From DATKNA01 sp963786765 (lineage in GTDB: Bacteria; Actinomycetota; Actinomycetes; Actinomycetales; Kineosporiaceae), in the NCBI GenBank assembly GCA_963786765.1, contig CAWBAJ010000013.1, positions 1 through 64,000 of the forward strand: a DNA stretch of 64,000 nt, given 5' to 3'. Under the pieces are notes generated by a model. It ran no database searches. It was not told the origin of the DNA and was given only the letters and a program-made list of their open reading frames with translations. Position numbers and translations under genes: made by a program. This document shows positions 55,455-64,000 of this stretch, one piece after another. Numbering within the stretch: the stretch's first letter is position 1; the number at the start of each line of letters is the position of its first letter.

Positions 55455-56177
55455 GTGCCCGAGAGCGCGATCGATCCGTCGACGCAGGTTCCCGACGAGC
55501 CCTCGGCGGCGGTGCTGCGGTCGTTCTTCGGCGATCGCGTGGACTTGGCGCGGGCCTTCGCGTCCCACCTCGCCGACACGGGCGTGAGCAGGGGGCTGCT
55601 GGGCCCGCGCGAGGTCCCGCGGCTGTGGTCTCGCCACGTGCTGAACTGTGCTGCCATGGCTTCGCTGGTGCCCGCCGACGCGCAGGTCGTGGACGTGGGG
55701 TCCGGCGCCGGCCTCCCCGGCGTCGTGCTCGCCCTTGCCCGCCCGGACGTCAAGGTGACTCTCGTGGAGCCGTTGCTGCGGCGGGTGAGCTGGCTCGAGG
55801 AGGTCGTGGACGACCTGGGGCTCGATGCCGTGTCCGTGGTGCGTGGGCGCGCCGAGGAACTCCGCGGCTACGCCTTCGACGTCGCCACTGCCCGCGCCGT
55901 CGCGGCACTCGAACGCCTGGCCCTCTGGTGCCTCCCCCTGCTGCGCGAGGGGGGCGTGCTCCTGGCGCTCAAGGGACGATCCGCCGCGGACGAGCTCGCC
56001 CACGCGGAGCCCGCTCTGCGCCGGCTCGGCGCCGTGAGCTGGGCCGTCCGGGAGGTAGGGGAGAGCATTCTCGACGAGCCGACGACGGTTGTCGAGGTCC
56101 ACAAGGGAAGCAGTCAGACGACGCCTTCCAGGAGCAGGACGACGCGCGGCGGTAGCGGCAGGCGGTCGCGTTCCTGA
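55455..56177 (+). CDS. rsmG: 16S rRNA (guanine-N7) methyltransferase RsmG
   Basis: 240 residues: AFASHLADTGVSRGLLGPRE, SRHVLNCAAMASLVPADAQV, SAM motif VVDVGSGAGLPGVVLALARP, VTLVEPLLRRVSWLEEVVDD, VATARAVAALERLALWCLPL. GTG 55455 is preferred to the in-frame ATG upstream at 55392, which lies inside khpB. It methylates G527 of 16S rRNA; its loss gives low-level streptomycin resistance. A short basic tail ends the protein. Confidence 0.92.
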   Translation: MPESAIDPSTQVPDEPSAAVLRSFFGDRVDLARAFASHLADTGVSRGLLGPREVPRLWSRHVLNCAAMASLVPADAQVVDVGSGAGLPGVVLALARPDVKVTLVEPLLRRVSWLEEVVDDLGLDAVSVVRGRAEELRGYAFDVATARAVAALERLALWCLPLLREGGVLLALKGRSAADELAHAEPALRRLGAVSWAVREVGESILDEPTTVVEVHKGSSQTTPSRSRTTRGGSGRRSRS

Positions 56178-56243
56178 GCCCGCAGGGGTCGTGTCGCTCG
56201 ATCGGGCCTTCATCGCGGTGTAGATCCGAGGCCTCATGGACGC

Positions 56244-56257
56244 GATTCACGTGAAAC
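56244..56257. promoter_or_regulatory. parS: parS-like site
   Basis: GATTCACGTGAAAC, one base off the bacterial parS core GTTTCACGTGAAAC. Confidence 0.75.
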
Positions 56258-56355
56258 ACCTGTGCCGGGAACCGACGTCCACGACGCCGCGGACGCTGTC
56301 ACCCCCTACCGAGCGGACCCTCGTCGACCATCTGCCAGGTGGTCGCCTGACCACC

Positions 56356-56369
56356 GTTTCATGTGAAAC
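56356..56369. promoter_or_regulatory. parS: parS-like site
   Basis: GTTTCATGTGAAAC, one base off the parS core GTTTCACGTGAAAC. Confidence 0.82.
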
Positions 56370-56560
56370 GGAGGGTGACGGGGTGACCGCCGGGTCGCAG
56401 CCCCGGCCGTCCTCCGGCATGAGGGCGCGGACGCTCCGCGGCACGCTTGCGTAACGTTCTCCGCCCAGCGGGGACTATGGACGGGTACTGCACGAGCAGT
56501 GCGCCACGGTGCATCCGCCGGGACCGGCCCGAATCGACTCAGCAGTGCGAGGAGGGGGTC

Positions 56561-57832
56561 GTGACCGCTCTCGGCCCCTCCGGCGGCCCAGTCGTGCCGG
56601 GCGATCAGCGGTCTCCACCGGCTCCCGTCACACCGTCGCTGACGGGCCTGCTCGCGGCCGACGCCGTCTCGACGGCGGGCACGGAGATGACCGCGGTGGC
56701 GCTCCCGTGGTTCGTCCTGGTCTCCACCGGCTCGCCCGGGAAGATGGGCCTGGCACTCGCGGCCGAGTACGCGGGGTTGACGGTCCTCGGGATGTTCGGC
56801 GCGAGGGTCGCGGGCGCGTGGGGCCCGCGACGCCTGATGCTCGCAGCCGACCTGACGCGGGCCGCGCTGATTCTCCTGATCCCGGTGCTGTTCTGGCTCG
56901 GGTGGCTCTCCTTCCCCGTGATCCTCGCCGTCGCCTTCACCGTGGGAGGCTTCTTCCCCGCGTACAGCTCCTCCCAGCGGATCCTCATGGCACGGCTGGT
57001 CGAGGACGACGAATTGCGGTTGACCCGGGTGAGCGGCCTCATGGGCGCGGTGAACGAGACCGCCAGCTTCGCCGGCCCGGCCCTCGGCGGGGTTCTCGTC
57101 GCACTCCTGGGTCCCGAACGCGTCCTGGTCGTTGACGCCCTGTCGTATCTGGCGGCCTTCCTCCTCGTCGCCGTGCTGGTCCGTCCCGCGGTGGTGGCGT
57201 CCGACGGCAGCGGCGAGGGCGGCCTCCTCACGGGCCTGCGCTATATCGCCCGCCGGACCGTCTTGCGTCGGGAGGTGGTGGGTGTCGGCGCGATCAACCT
57301 TGGATTGACCGCGCTCTTCGCGACGCTCCCGGTGCTGGCCCTCCACCGTGGTGGGCCGGCCGTGGCCGGGTGGATGCTGGCGTCCTACGGCCTCGGATCC
57401 GTCGTCGGCGGACTGCTCTCGAGCCGGGCCCGCGGAACCGGGCCGCGCACCTCGATCGTCTCTGTGTGCGTGCTTGCGCCGGCGACCTGGGCCCTGGCGG
57501 CGCCGCTTCCGCTGTGGGCGGTGGCCGGCATCGTGGCGACGACCGGCGTCTGCGCGGGCGTGTTCTTCCCCCGGTTCTTCAGCGCCTTGACGACCCAGAC
57601 GCCCACTGTGCTGCGCGCGCACGTGATGACGTCCGTGACGATCGCGATCTCGGTGCCGGCTCCGCTCGGCTTCCTCGGCGCCGGGCTCCTCGCTCAGCGC
57701 ACGGGGTCGACCTCGGCGAGCTTCGCCCTGGTCGCCGTGGCGAGCACCATCGGCGCTGCTGTCGTCACCGTCGCGTTGGCCTCGGGCACCCCTTTCCATC
57801 GAGAGGCCGAGCCGGCGGTCGTCCTGCCGTGA
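56561..57832 (+). CDS. MFS transporter
   Basis: 423 residues with about 12 hydrophobic segments: LAADAVSTAGTEMTAVALPW, GLALAAEYAGLTVLGMFGAR, ADLTRAALILLIPVLFWLGW, and in the second half VGVGAINLGLTALFATLPVL, LASYGLGSVVGGLLSSRARG, LGFLGAGLLAQRTG. GTG 56561 has GGAGG 6 nt upstream. It belongs to the MFS_3-like exporters; the substrate is unknown. It interrupts the usual rsmG-parA adjacency. Confidence 0.87.
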   Translation: MTALGPSGGPVVPGDQRSPPAPVTPSLTGLLAADAVSTAGTEMTAVALPWFVLVSTGSPGKMGLALAAEYAGLTVLGMFGARVAGAWGPRRLMLAADLTRAALILLIPVLFWLGWLSFPVILAVAFTVGGFFPAYSSSQRILMARLVEDDELRLTRVSGLMGAVNETASFAGPALGGVLVALLGPERVLVVDALSYLAAFLLVAVLVRPAVVASDGSGEGGLLTGLRYIARRTVLRREVVGVGAINLGLTALFATLPVLALHRGGPAVAGWMLASYGLGSVVGGLLSSRARGTGPRTSIVSVCVLAPATWALAAPLPLWAVAGIVATTGVCAGVFFPRFFSALTTQTPTVLRAHVMTSVTIAISVPAPLGFLGAGLLAQRTGSTSASFALVAVASTIGAAVVTVALASGTPFHREAEPAVVLP

Positions 57833-57933
57833 GCCGCCGCGGTGCGCTCGCGGCGGGCGGGGATGGGCATGCACGGCCATCCCGCGACGCTCGGTCCAAT
57901 GCTCTGACGTCCGAGTCCTTCCAGGGCGCAGCT

Positions 57934-57947
57934 GTTTCACGTGGAAC
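57934..57947. promoter_or_regulatory. parS: parS-like site
   Basis: GTTTCACGTGGAAC, one base off the parS core. Confidence 0.85.
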
Positions 57948-58130
57948 GCGACCATCCTGTATCCGGACGGTTACGCTCCGCACCGTCAATGAACGATCGG
58001 GCGCCGTCCCGGCGCGCCTTCTGGATCCAGTCAGTGACAGAGGGCTTAGTGGACCCATGCTCGCTCTGGGGGAGCGCCACGGTCCGTGGCGAAGTGCAGC
58101 GCGACACTGGGCGCTGGCGCCTCGAAGCTC

Positions 58131-58144
58131 GTCTCACGTGAGGT
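58131..58144. promoter_or_regulatory. parS: weak parS-like site
   Basis: GTCTCACGTGAGGT keeps the CACGTG centre but differs at three outer bases. Confidence 0.45.
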
Positions 58145-58274
58145 TCAGTTCCGGCAGAGGTCGTGCCGATACACCTCCCGACCTCACGCAAGGCCATCGT
58201 TGCCGACCCTTCGGGGGCCAGGTCGACGGCGGCCAACTGCGTGCGCTGTCGCCCCTCGACATCAGGAGGCATTC

Positions 58275-60097
58275 GTGAAGGGTCTGGGCTGGCCCCAGGA
58301 TCTCCGTGCCGGCGCAGCGGCCGGTCTCGGCTGGCCCGGCAGCTCCGGCGCATCCATCGCTCCAGGGTTGTGGGGATCGCCGATCACCCTTCCCGAGGGT
58401 TCGACCCCCTCGGTCGCCCCTCGCCCGGCGGTCCCCGTCGTCGCCGCTCCAGCGACCGTGGCCCCCCAGGCCCCGGAGCGCGTGGTCGTCGTTCTCCGGC
58501 AGGACAGCCGCCACGTCATCGGTGCCTCCCTGGCCCCGAGCCGCCACATGGCGCCTGCGAATGCAGGCCGGCCCTCCCCGGGATCCGCAATGCTCGGCTG
58601 GGACGGCGCTGCTCCCGCAGTGACTCGGGACGGCCTGTCGTGGCCCACTGTCGCCCCCGTTTCACATGAAACGGAGGCCGTGGGCTCACCCATCGTGCGT
58701 CCGCGTACTCCTGAGAACGAGCAAATCGCCCGACGCCGCACTCACCCGCGGGCCCCGAGAGCGCCTCGGCCGAGTCCGGCGATCAGGCCGACGCGAGGGA
58801 GGAGGCCACGGACCCCGCGGGGCAGGTCGACGGCCACGACCCGGCGGGTGACGAGGACGGCAACGGTCAATCCCACGACACGGACATTCCCGTTTCCCGT
58901 GAAACCGAGGCGCACGAGGCCGGCGAAGAGGACGCACCCGAGCCCCCCGCAGCCAGCTCGGGCGACGCGCCCGCAGACAACTGCGAGGTGCCCTCGGCTG
59001 TGCCCACGACAGTGCAGACTGCTCCTGTGAATGCCGGACGGCAGGACCAGGACGGGAGCAGCCTGATGCACGACGGGTCGAGCGTTGGCGTCGGGATCCA
59101 GGGGTGGGATCCGGGCGTCTCGACGTACGGCTACAACGACGAGCAGCGCACCAATCTCGTCGCGAGCCTGCCCCGGGTCGATGAGTCGACCCCCCTCGCC
59201 TTCGAGGTGGCGCAGGACGCCCGCCGCCGCATCTCCCTGGTCGGCCGTCCCTTCCCGCAGCCACCGCACACGCGGATCCTGACCGTCGCCAATCAGAAGG
59301 GTGGCGTCGGCAAGACGACGACCACGGTCAACGTCGCAGCCGCGATGGCGCAGTCCGGTCTCAACGTCCTCGTCCTGGACATCGACCCGCAGGGCAACGC
59401 ATCCACCGCACTCGGCATCGACCATCACGCGGAGATCCCGAGCCTCTACGACGTCATCGTCGAGCAGCGGCCCTTGGCCCAGGTCCTGCAGCCCTGCCCC
59501 GACATCCCGAACCTGCTCTGCGCTCCGGCGACGATCGACATGGCCGGCGCCGAGATCGAGCTCGTCAGCCTCGTCGCCCGTGAGGTCCGCCTGCAGAAGG
59601 CCCTGCGCGACTATTTGAACGACCGCAGGGCGCACGGCCTCGCGCCCATCGACTACGTGTTCATCGACTGCCCGCCCAGCCTGAGCCTGCTGACAGTCAA
59701 CGCCTTCGTGGCGGCCGACGAGGTCTTCATCCCCATCCAGTGCGAGTACTACGCCCTGGAGGGGCTCTCACAGCTCCTCAAGCACGTGGAACTGATCCGC
59801 GGTCACCTCAACCCGTCACTGCACGTCTCGTCGATCCTCCTGACCATGTACGACGGGCGCACCCGCCTGTCGAGTCAGGTCGCCGACGAGGTGCGAGGGC
59901 ACTTCCCCGACACGGTCCTCAAGACCTCGGTTCCCCGGTCCGTCCGCATCTCGGAGGCCCCGAGTCACGCCCAGACCGTGATGACCTACGACCCCGCGTC
60001 CAGCGGCGCCCTGTCCTATCTCGAGGCGGCTCGCGAGCTGGCCGAGCAGGTCCTCGGGTGGGCGTCCGCCACCACCGAGCAGGAGGAACGAGCGTGA
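58275..60097 (+). CDS. parA: chromosome-partitioning ATPase ParA with long N-terminal extension, probably frameshifted
   Basis: The ATPase part (from GTG 58988) is clear: RILTVANQKGGVGKTTTTVN with the deviant Walker A, LVLDIDPQGNASTALGIDHH, YVFIDCPPSLSLLTVNAFVA, TSVPRSVRISEAPSHAQTVM. Upstream, a strong AGGAGG and GTG at 58275 open a frame of low-complexity, Ala/Pro-rich sequence (KGLGWPQDLRAGAA), and in the ATPase frame an acidic run (ESASAESGDQADAREEATDP, GHDPAGDEDGNGQ) reaches back to about 58750. Two extra bases between 58725 and 58760 would join them. If so the extension is about 240 residues. The core alone is 58988-60097. ParA positions ParB-parS complexes. Confidence 0.8.
58659..58672. 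promoter_or_regulatory. parS: parS-like site inside the parA extension
   Basis: GTTTCACATGAAAC, one base off the parS core; read in frame it encodes VSHET. Confidence 0.85.
58892..58905. promoter_or_regulatory. parS: parS-like site inside the parA extension
   Basis: GTTTCCCGTGAAAC, one base off the parS core; in the ParA frame it encodes VSRET. Confidence 0.85.
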
Positions 60098-61221
60098 CCG
60101 ACAAGCGACGGGGTCTGGGCCGCGGCCTCGGAGCCCTGATACCGAGCGGGCCCACGCCGATGACCAAGCCGGCGGGCGACCGTCCCGTCGACGTGTTCTT
60201 CCCGGGCCGCGGTGACGGGACCGAGCCCGAGACGTCGGCCGGCACCGCCGTCCTCGTGGAGGAGCGCGAGGACTCCCTGGCGGAGCTGGAACGCTCGCTG
60301 ACGGGCGCGGACGGCCGCCCGTCCTCCTCCGCCGGCGCCCCGGAGACCTCCACGGCCCCGCAGCAGCCCGGCGACCTCGTCCCCGTCCCGGGCCTCCGGT
60401 TCGCTGAGCTGCCGGTCGGCCAGGTCCGGCCGAACCCTCGCCAGCCCCGTCAGGTCTTCGACGAGGACTCCCTCGCCGAGCTGGTCCACTCGGTGCGCGA
60501 GATCGGCGTCCTGCAGCCGGTCGTCGTCCGGCCGGCAGGGACCGACGAGGGGGGACAACCGCGCTACGAGCTGGTCATGGGCGAGCGCCGGTGGCGGGCG
60601 GTCCAGGAGGCCGGCCAGCAGACCATCCCGGCGATCGTTCGCGACACCGCGGACGACGACCTGCTCCGCGACGCCCTGCTCGAGAACCTGCACCGCGCCG
60701 AGCTGAATCCCTTGGAGGAGGCGGCGGCCTACCAGCAGCTGCTCGACGACTTCGGCTGCACTCACGAGGAGCTCGCGGGCCGCATCGGCCGCAGTCGGCC
60801 ACAGATCAGCAACACGCTGCGCCTGCTCAAGCTGCCTCCGACGGTTCAGCGCCGGGTCGCGGCCGGCGTCCTCTCGGCCGGCCACGCGCGGGCCCTCCTC
60901 GGCCTCGAGGACGCCGACAGCATGGAACGCCTTGCGAGCCGCATCGTCAGCGAGGGCCTCTCCGTCCGTGCAGTCGAGGAGATCGTCGCGCTCGGGGACG
61001 GGCCGGCCAAGCCGGTCCGCCGCAAGCCCCGGCCCGGAGGGCACACGGGCGAGCTGAACGAGCTGGCGACCCGCCTCGGTGATCGCCTCGACACCCGTGT
61101 GACCGTGGCCCTCGGACGGACGAAGGGCCGGCTGAGCATCGACTTCGCCAGCGTCGAGGACCTCAACCGGATCATCGCCCTGATGGCTCCGGAGGTCCGC
61201 AAGGCGTTCGGCGAGGGTTGA
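60094..61221 (+). CDS. parB: chromosome-partitioning protein ParB
   Basis: 375 residues. N-terminal RRGLGRGLGALIPSG, an acidic/Ser-rich linker, CTP-binding ParB/Srx domain (LPVGQVRPNPRQPRQVFDED, YELVMGERRWRAVQEAGQQT, LLENLHRAELNPLEEAAAYQ) and helix-turn-helix HEELAGRIGRSRPQISNTLR, then GHARALLGLEDADSMERLAS and a C-terminal dimerisation domain GRLSIDFASVEDLNRIIALM. GTG overlaps the parA stop. It loads and spreads at the parS sites found at 56.2-58.9 kb. Confidence 0.95.
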   Translation: MTDKRRGLGRGLGALIPSGPTPMTKPAGDRPVDVFFPGRGDGTEPETSAGTAVLVEEREDSLAELERSLTGADGRPSSSAGAPETSTAPQQPGDLVPVPGLRFAELPVGQVRPNPRQPRQVFDEDSLAELVHSVREIGVLQPVVVRPAGTDEGGQPRYELVMGERRWRAVQEAGQQTIPAIVRDTADDDLLRDALLENLHRAELNPLEEAAAYQQLLDDFGCTHEELAGRIGRSRPQISNTLRLLKLPPTVQRRVAAGVLSAGHARALLGLEDADSMERLASRIVSEGLSVRAVEEIVALGDGPAKPVRRKPRPGGHTGELNELATRLGDRLDTRVTVALGRTKGRLSIDFASVEDLNRIIALMAPEVRKAFGEG

Positions 61222-61235
61222 GCGCCTTCCACCGT

Positions 61236-61270
61236 GCGGCCCGCCGCCCCGGCTGGGGGCGGCGGGCCGC
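61236..61270 (+). terminator. strong hairpin after parB
   Basis: GCGGCCCGCCGCCCC and GGGGCGGCGGGCCGC pair perfectly around a short GGCTG loop, 15 nt after the parB stop and before the convergent ddl gene. Confidence 0.85.
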
Positions 61271-61290
61271 GGGCTGTCAGAGGGCCGTTC

Positions 61291-62253
61291 TCAAGCCCTG
61301 ACGGCCTTCTCGGCAAGCGCGCGTTCGACGATGCCGCGGTACAGCGCGGCGGCGTCCTCGCCGGCCGCCTGCGCGGCCTGCGGCAGCAGTGACGTCTCCG
61401 TCATCCCCGGGGCGACGTTGACCTCGAGGAACCACGGGACGCCGTCGGCTCCGACGATCAGGTCGGTCCGCGACAGGTGCCGCAGGCCGAAGGCCTCGTG
61501 CGCCGTCAGTGCCGCCCGCTGGACGGCAGCGGCCGTGTCCGTCGTGAGCCGGGCGGGGCAGAAGAACTCGGTCGCGCCGGCGACGTACCGGGCGTCGTAG
61601 CCGTAGAAGCCGCCGTCCGGCACGATCTCGACCGCCGGCAGTGCCCGGGGCGCCCCGTCGAGGTCGACGACCGAGACCGCCACTTCCACGCCGGCCACGT
61701 GGCGCTGCACCAGGGCGACATCCCCGTAGGCGAAGCACTCGACCATCGCCCGCGGCAGCTGTTCGGCGCTCCGGACGATGCTCGCGCCGAGCGCGGAGCC
61801 CCCGTGCGCGGGCTTGACCACGAGCGGCAGCCCGAGGCGCCGCACGATCGCCTCGAGCACGGCCTGGGCGCCGAGCTCCCGGAAGGTCCCCTGGGGCAGC
61901 GCCACGAATTCGGGTGTGGCGAGCCCCGCCGCAGCCGCCACGGACGCCGCCACGGGCTTGTCCCAGGCCCTCCGGCACGCGGCCGGGGTCGACCCCACGT
62001 ACGGGACGCCGACGAGCTCGAGGACGTCGCGCACGGCGCCGTCCTCGCCGGTCGCGCCGTGGAGCAGCGGCCACACGACGTCGACGCCCCCCGCGCCGAG
62101 GAGGGCGAGGAGGCCGGCGTCGACGTCGCGCTCGAGCACCGAGCAACCGGCGTCCCGAAGGGATTCCGCCACGCGACGGCCGGAGCGCAGCGACACGTCA
62201 CGCTCGTGCGAGAGCCCTCCGGCGAGGACGAGAACGCGAGGGGCGAGGGTCAT
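61291..62253 (-). CDS. ddl: D-alanine--D-alanine ligase family protein
   Basis: 320 residues, ATP-grasp: RVLVLAGGLSHERDVSLRSG, WPLLHGATGEDGAVRDVLEL, GVPYVGSTPAACRRAWDKPV, PLVVKPAHGGSALGASIVRS, FGLRHLSRTDLIVGADGVPW, FLEVNVAPGMTETSLLPQAA. Glu, Lys and metal-binding Asn positions are present. ATG 62253 has GGAG at 5 nt. It joins two D-Ala for peptidoglycan. Many actinobacteria carry a second ddl elsewhere, so this may be a paralogue. Confidence 0.88.
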   Translation of the reverse strand: MTLAPRVLVLAGGLSHERDVSLRSGRRVAESLRDAGCSVLERDVDAGLLALLGAGGVDVVWPLLHGATGEDGAVRDVLELVGVPYVGSTPAACRRAWDKPVAASVAAAAGLATPEFVALPQGTFRELGAQAVLEAIVRRLGLPLVVKPAHGGSALGASIVRSAEQLPRAMVECFAYGDVALVQRHVAGVEVAVSVVDLDGAPRALPAVEIVPDGGFYGYDARYVAGATEFFCPARLTTDTAAAVQRAALTAHEAFGLRHLSRTDLIVGADGVPWFLEVNVAPGMTETSLLPQAAQAAGEDAAALYRGIVERALAEKAVRA

Positions 62254-62326
62254 GACGACTCCGCGGGGAGGAGGGCTGGAGGGGAGATCGGGGGGCATCG
62301 GCGGGACCACGCGGGATCAGGCCGGA

Positions 62327-63694
62327 TCAGGCGAGGTCTGGCCCCGGGGAGGAGACCCAGCGCCCCGGCTCGTCGGGAGCGTTGCCGCCCGATCCGAAGA
62401 CCGAGACGAGCTCGGTTTCCGCCTGGACGACGGTGGCGAGCCGGCGCACGCCTTCCCGGATGCGCTCGGAGGTCGGGTAACAGTAGGACAGGCGCATGTT
62501 CGCGCGCCCCTGGCCGTCCGCGTAGAAGGCGGTGCCCGGCACGTACGCCACCCGTTCCGTCACGGCGCGGGGGAGCATGGCCTTTGCGTCGAGCCCGTCG
62601 GGGAGGGTGACCCAGACGTAGAACCCGCCGCGGGGTGTCGTCCAGCGGGCGGTGGGGAGGAGGTCGGCAAGGGCGTCGAGCGTCGCCGTCGCCCGCTCCC
62701 GGTAGAGCTCCCGGAAGACCCCGACCTGGTGCTTCCAGTCGTGGTCCTCGAGGTAGGTGGCGACCGCGAGCTGTGAGAACGCGCTCGGGCACAGGATGGA
62801 GGCCTCGCTGGCGAGCACGAGCTTCTCGCGTACTGCGTGAGGTGCTACCGCCCAGCCGACCCTGAATCCGGGCGCGAAGGTCTTGGAGAACGACCCGAGG
62901 TACACCACCGCCTCGGGATCGTGGGAGTGCAGGGACGGCAGCGGGTCGCCGTCGAACCCGAGCAGCCCGTACGGGTCGTCCTCCAGGACCAGCACGCCGT
63001 ACCTGCGGGCGATCTCGACCACGCGTGGCCGGCGGGCGGCCGACAGCGTCACCCCTGCGGGATTGTGGTGGTTGGGCACCGTGTAGAGGAGCTTGACGCG
63101 GCGCCCCGCGGCCTGCAGGCGGCGCAACGTCTCCTCGAGGGCGTCGGGGTCGAGGCCGTCGTCGTCCAGAGGCACGTGCGCCACGTCGGCCTGGTAGGCG
63201 CGGAAGACCCCGAGCGCGCCGACGTAGCTGGGCGCCTCGGCGACGACGACGTCCCCGGGATCGATGAAGATCCGGGTGACGAGGTCGAGGGCCTGCTGCG
63301 ACCCCGTGGTCACGACGACGTCGTCGGGGTGGGCCTGCACCTGCTGGGGCGCCATCACGTCGATGATCTTGTCGCGGAGGCCGGGGTCGCCCTGGCCGGA
63401 GCCGTACTGCAGCGCCACCGTGCCGCGCTCGGCCACGAGACGGGCCAGCGCCTCGCCGACGACGTCCAGCGGCAGGGCCGACAGGAACGGCATCCCACCG
63501 GCCAGCGAGACGACCTCGGGCCGGCTGGCGACGGCGAAGAGGGCGCGGATCTCCGAGGCGGTCATCCCGCGGGTACGGGAGGCGTACGAGCCGACCCAAC
63601 GGTCGAGGCGCGAGCCGGCCTGCGTCCGGTTGCCCTGAGCTCGCCCTCCCCCCAGGGGTTGCCGCGTCGTCTCCGGCTGCTGCACCTCGGACAT
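62327..63694 (-). CDS. PLP-dependent class I aminotransferase (LysN/2-aminoadipate type)
   Basis: 455 residues: YASRTRGMTASEIRALFAVA, VVSLAGGMPFLSALPLDVVG, LQYGSGQGDPGLRDKIIDVM, TTGSQQALDLVTRIFIDPGD, TVPNHHNPAGVTLSAARRPR, PLP-Lys in YLGSFSKTFAPGFRVGWAVA. ATG 63694 has AAGGAGG at 9 nt. Fold-type I enzymes of this group act on 2-aminoadipate, aromatic or branched amino acids; specificity is unclear. A similar gene next to parAB occurs in other actinobacteria. Confidence 0.88.
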   Translation of the reverse strand: MSEVQQPETTRQPLGGGRAQGNRTQAGSRLDRWVGSYASRTRGMTASEIRALFAVASRPEVVSLAGGMPFLSALPLDVVGEALARLVAERGTVALQYGSGQGDPGLRDKIIDVMAPQQVQAHPDDVVVTTGSQQALDLVTRIFIDPGDVVVAEAPSYVGALGVFRAYQADVAHVPLDDDGLDPDALEETLRRLQAAGRRVKLLYTVPNHHNPAGVTLSAARRPRVVEIARRYGVLVLEDDPYGLLGFDGDPLPSLHSHDPEAVVYLGSFSKTFAPGFRVGWAVAPHAVREKLVLASEASILCPSAFSQLAVATYLEDHDWKHQVGVFRELYRERATATLDALADLLPTARWTTPRGGFYVWVTLPDGLDAKAMLPRAVTERVAYVPGTAFYADGQGRANMRLSYCYPTSERIREGVRRLATVVQAETELVSVFGSGGNAPDEPGRWVSSPGPDLA

Positions 63695-63830
63695 TCGTCG
63701 TCGCCTCCTTCCGCTCTTTGTAGTCAAGTGAGCACCGAGCGTGGTCTTCACGAACGTGCAACTCCTGCGTACCATCTCAGAGGGGTTGCGCGTAGCGCGC
63801 GGTCTTTCCCCCCGTTCCTGGGAGTGTCGC

Positions 63831-64000
63831 ATGCGGCTGGTCCGGCTGGTCGTCGCGGGCATCGTCCTCGGAGCAGTCGGCGGTTACGCCGCCGCGCTCC
63901 TGCGCCCGCGCACAGTGCACCGCAACCTCGTCGCCGACGGCTTCGATCGGGCTGCGGGAGTCGATCCGGCCCCGCTGCCGGAGCGCGTCCACGGCGAGCC
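63831..64000 (+). CDS. hypothetical protein with N-terminal membrane anchor (partial)
   Basis: An ATG at 63831 with GGAG 6 nt upstream opens MRLVRLVVAGIVLGAVGGYA, AALLRPRTVHRNLVADGFDR and continues past the window end. The first 25 residues form a hydrophobic anchor or signal. It is divergent from the aminotransferase gene. No family recognised from the 56 residues available. Confidence 0.55.
   Translation, partial: MRLVRLVVAGIVLGAVGGYAAALLRPRTVHRNLVADGFDRAAGVDPAPLPERVHGE

Larger units (their letters stand above)
56178..56560. other. intergenic region with two parS-like sites
   Basis: 383 nt between rsmG and the MFS gene with no supported gene; it carries the parS-like sequences at 56244 and 56356. 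Confidence 0.7.
57833..58274. other. intergenic region upstream of parA with parS-like sites
   Basis: 442 nt with no supported gene. It holds the parS-like sites at 57934 and 58131 and ends with the strong AGGAGG ribosome site at 58264-58269 before a GTG at 58275. Confidence 0.65.

Overview
The window is the replication-origin region of a high-G+C actinobacterial chromosome plus adjoining accessory DNA. The evidence is the very GC-rich sequence, frequent GTG starts, the actinobacterial order rpmH / dnaA-dnaN-gnd-recF-dciA / gyrB-gyrA-DUF3566-tRNA-Ile(GAT), the yidD-yidC-khpB-rsmG-parA-parB arm, and a probable mycothiol-linked arsenate reductase. The family cannot be fixed from sequence alone; a Frankia/Geodermatophilus-like relative is a guess.

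Layout. 1-10.3 kb: accessory genes (MalT-like LuxR regulator, two small membrane proteins, an acetyltransferase, a UvrA-like ABC protein, PPOX, two VOC proteins, an AraC regulator, an ArsR/AHSA1 pair). 10.4-12.1 kb: an aquaporin and a DUF3152 secreted protein. 12.1-14.9 kb: a compact arsenic cluster (ArsI/CadI-like VOC protein divergent from arsR, MIP channel, arsC, ArsN-like GNAT). 15-22.3 kb: a rearranged genomic island at tRNA-Ile(GAT). It carries a two-component system, a divergent ABC exporter, a tyrosine recombinase without its N terminus, a 94-bp direct att repeat, the C-terminal relic of a second integrase, and a 242-bp inverted duplication of a response-regulator end. 22.3-29.2 kb: DUF3566 protein, gyrA with a 420-residue intein, gyrB. 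29.5-45.1 kb: a 13-gene, tightly overlapping sugar-acid uptake and catabolism operon lying between gyrB and dciA-recF, where most actinobacteria have little or nothing. 45.3-53.7 kb: dciA, recF, gnd, dnaN, oriC/dnaA, rpmH, rnpA, yidD. 53.7-62.3 kb: yidC, khpB, rsmG, an MFS transporter, parA, parB and a cluster of parS sites, then ddl; 62.3-64 kb: an aminotransferase and a gene cut by the window edge.

How the genes work together. Genes on the two sides of dnaA point away from the origin. In the sugar-acid operon a ribose-type ABC importer feeds an enolase-superfamily acid-sugar dehydratase, several dehydrogenases, a KDG-type kinase and a KDPG-type aldolase, with an IclR regulator inside the operon. 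In the arsenic cluster, arsenate would be reduced by ArsC and arsenite leave through the MIP channel, since no efflux pump is present.

Quality warning. At least fourteen places, many in essential single-copy genes (gyrB, dnaA, recF, rpmH, rnpA, dciA), show an apparent one-base insertion that breaks the frame. Removing one base restores a family-like protein each time. I read these as sequencing or assembly errors and give gene spans across them.
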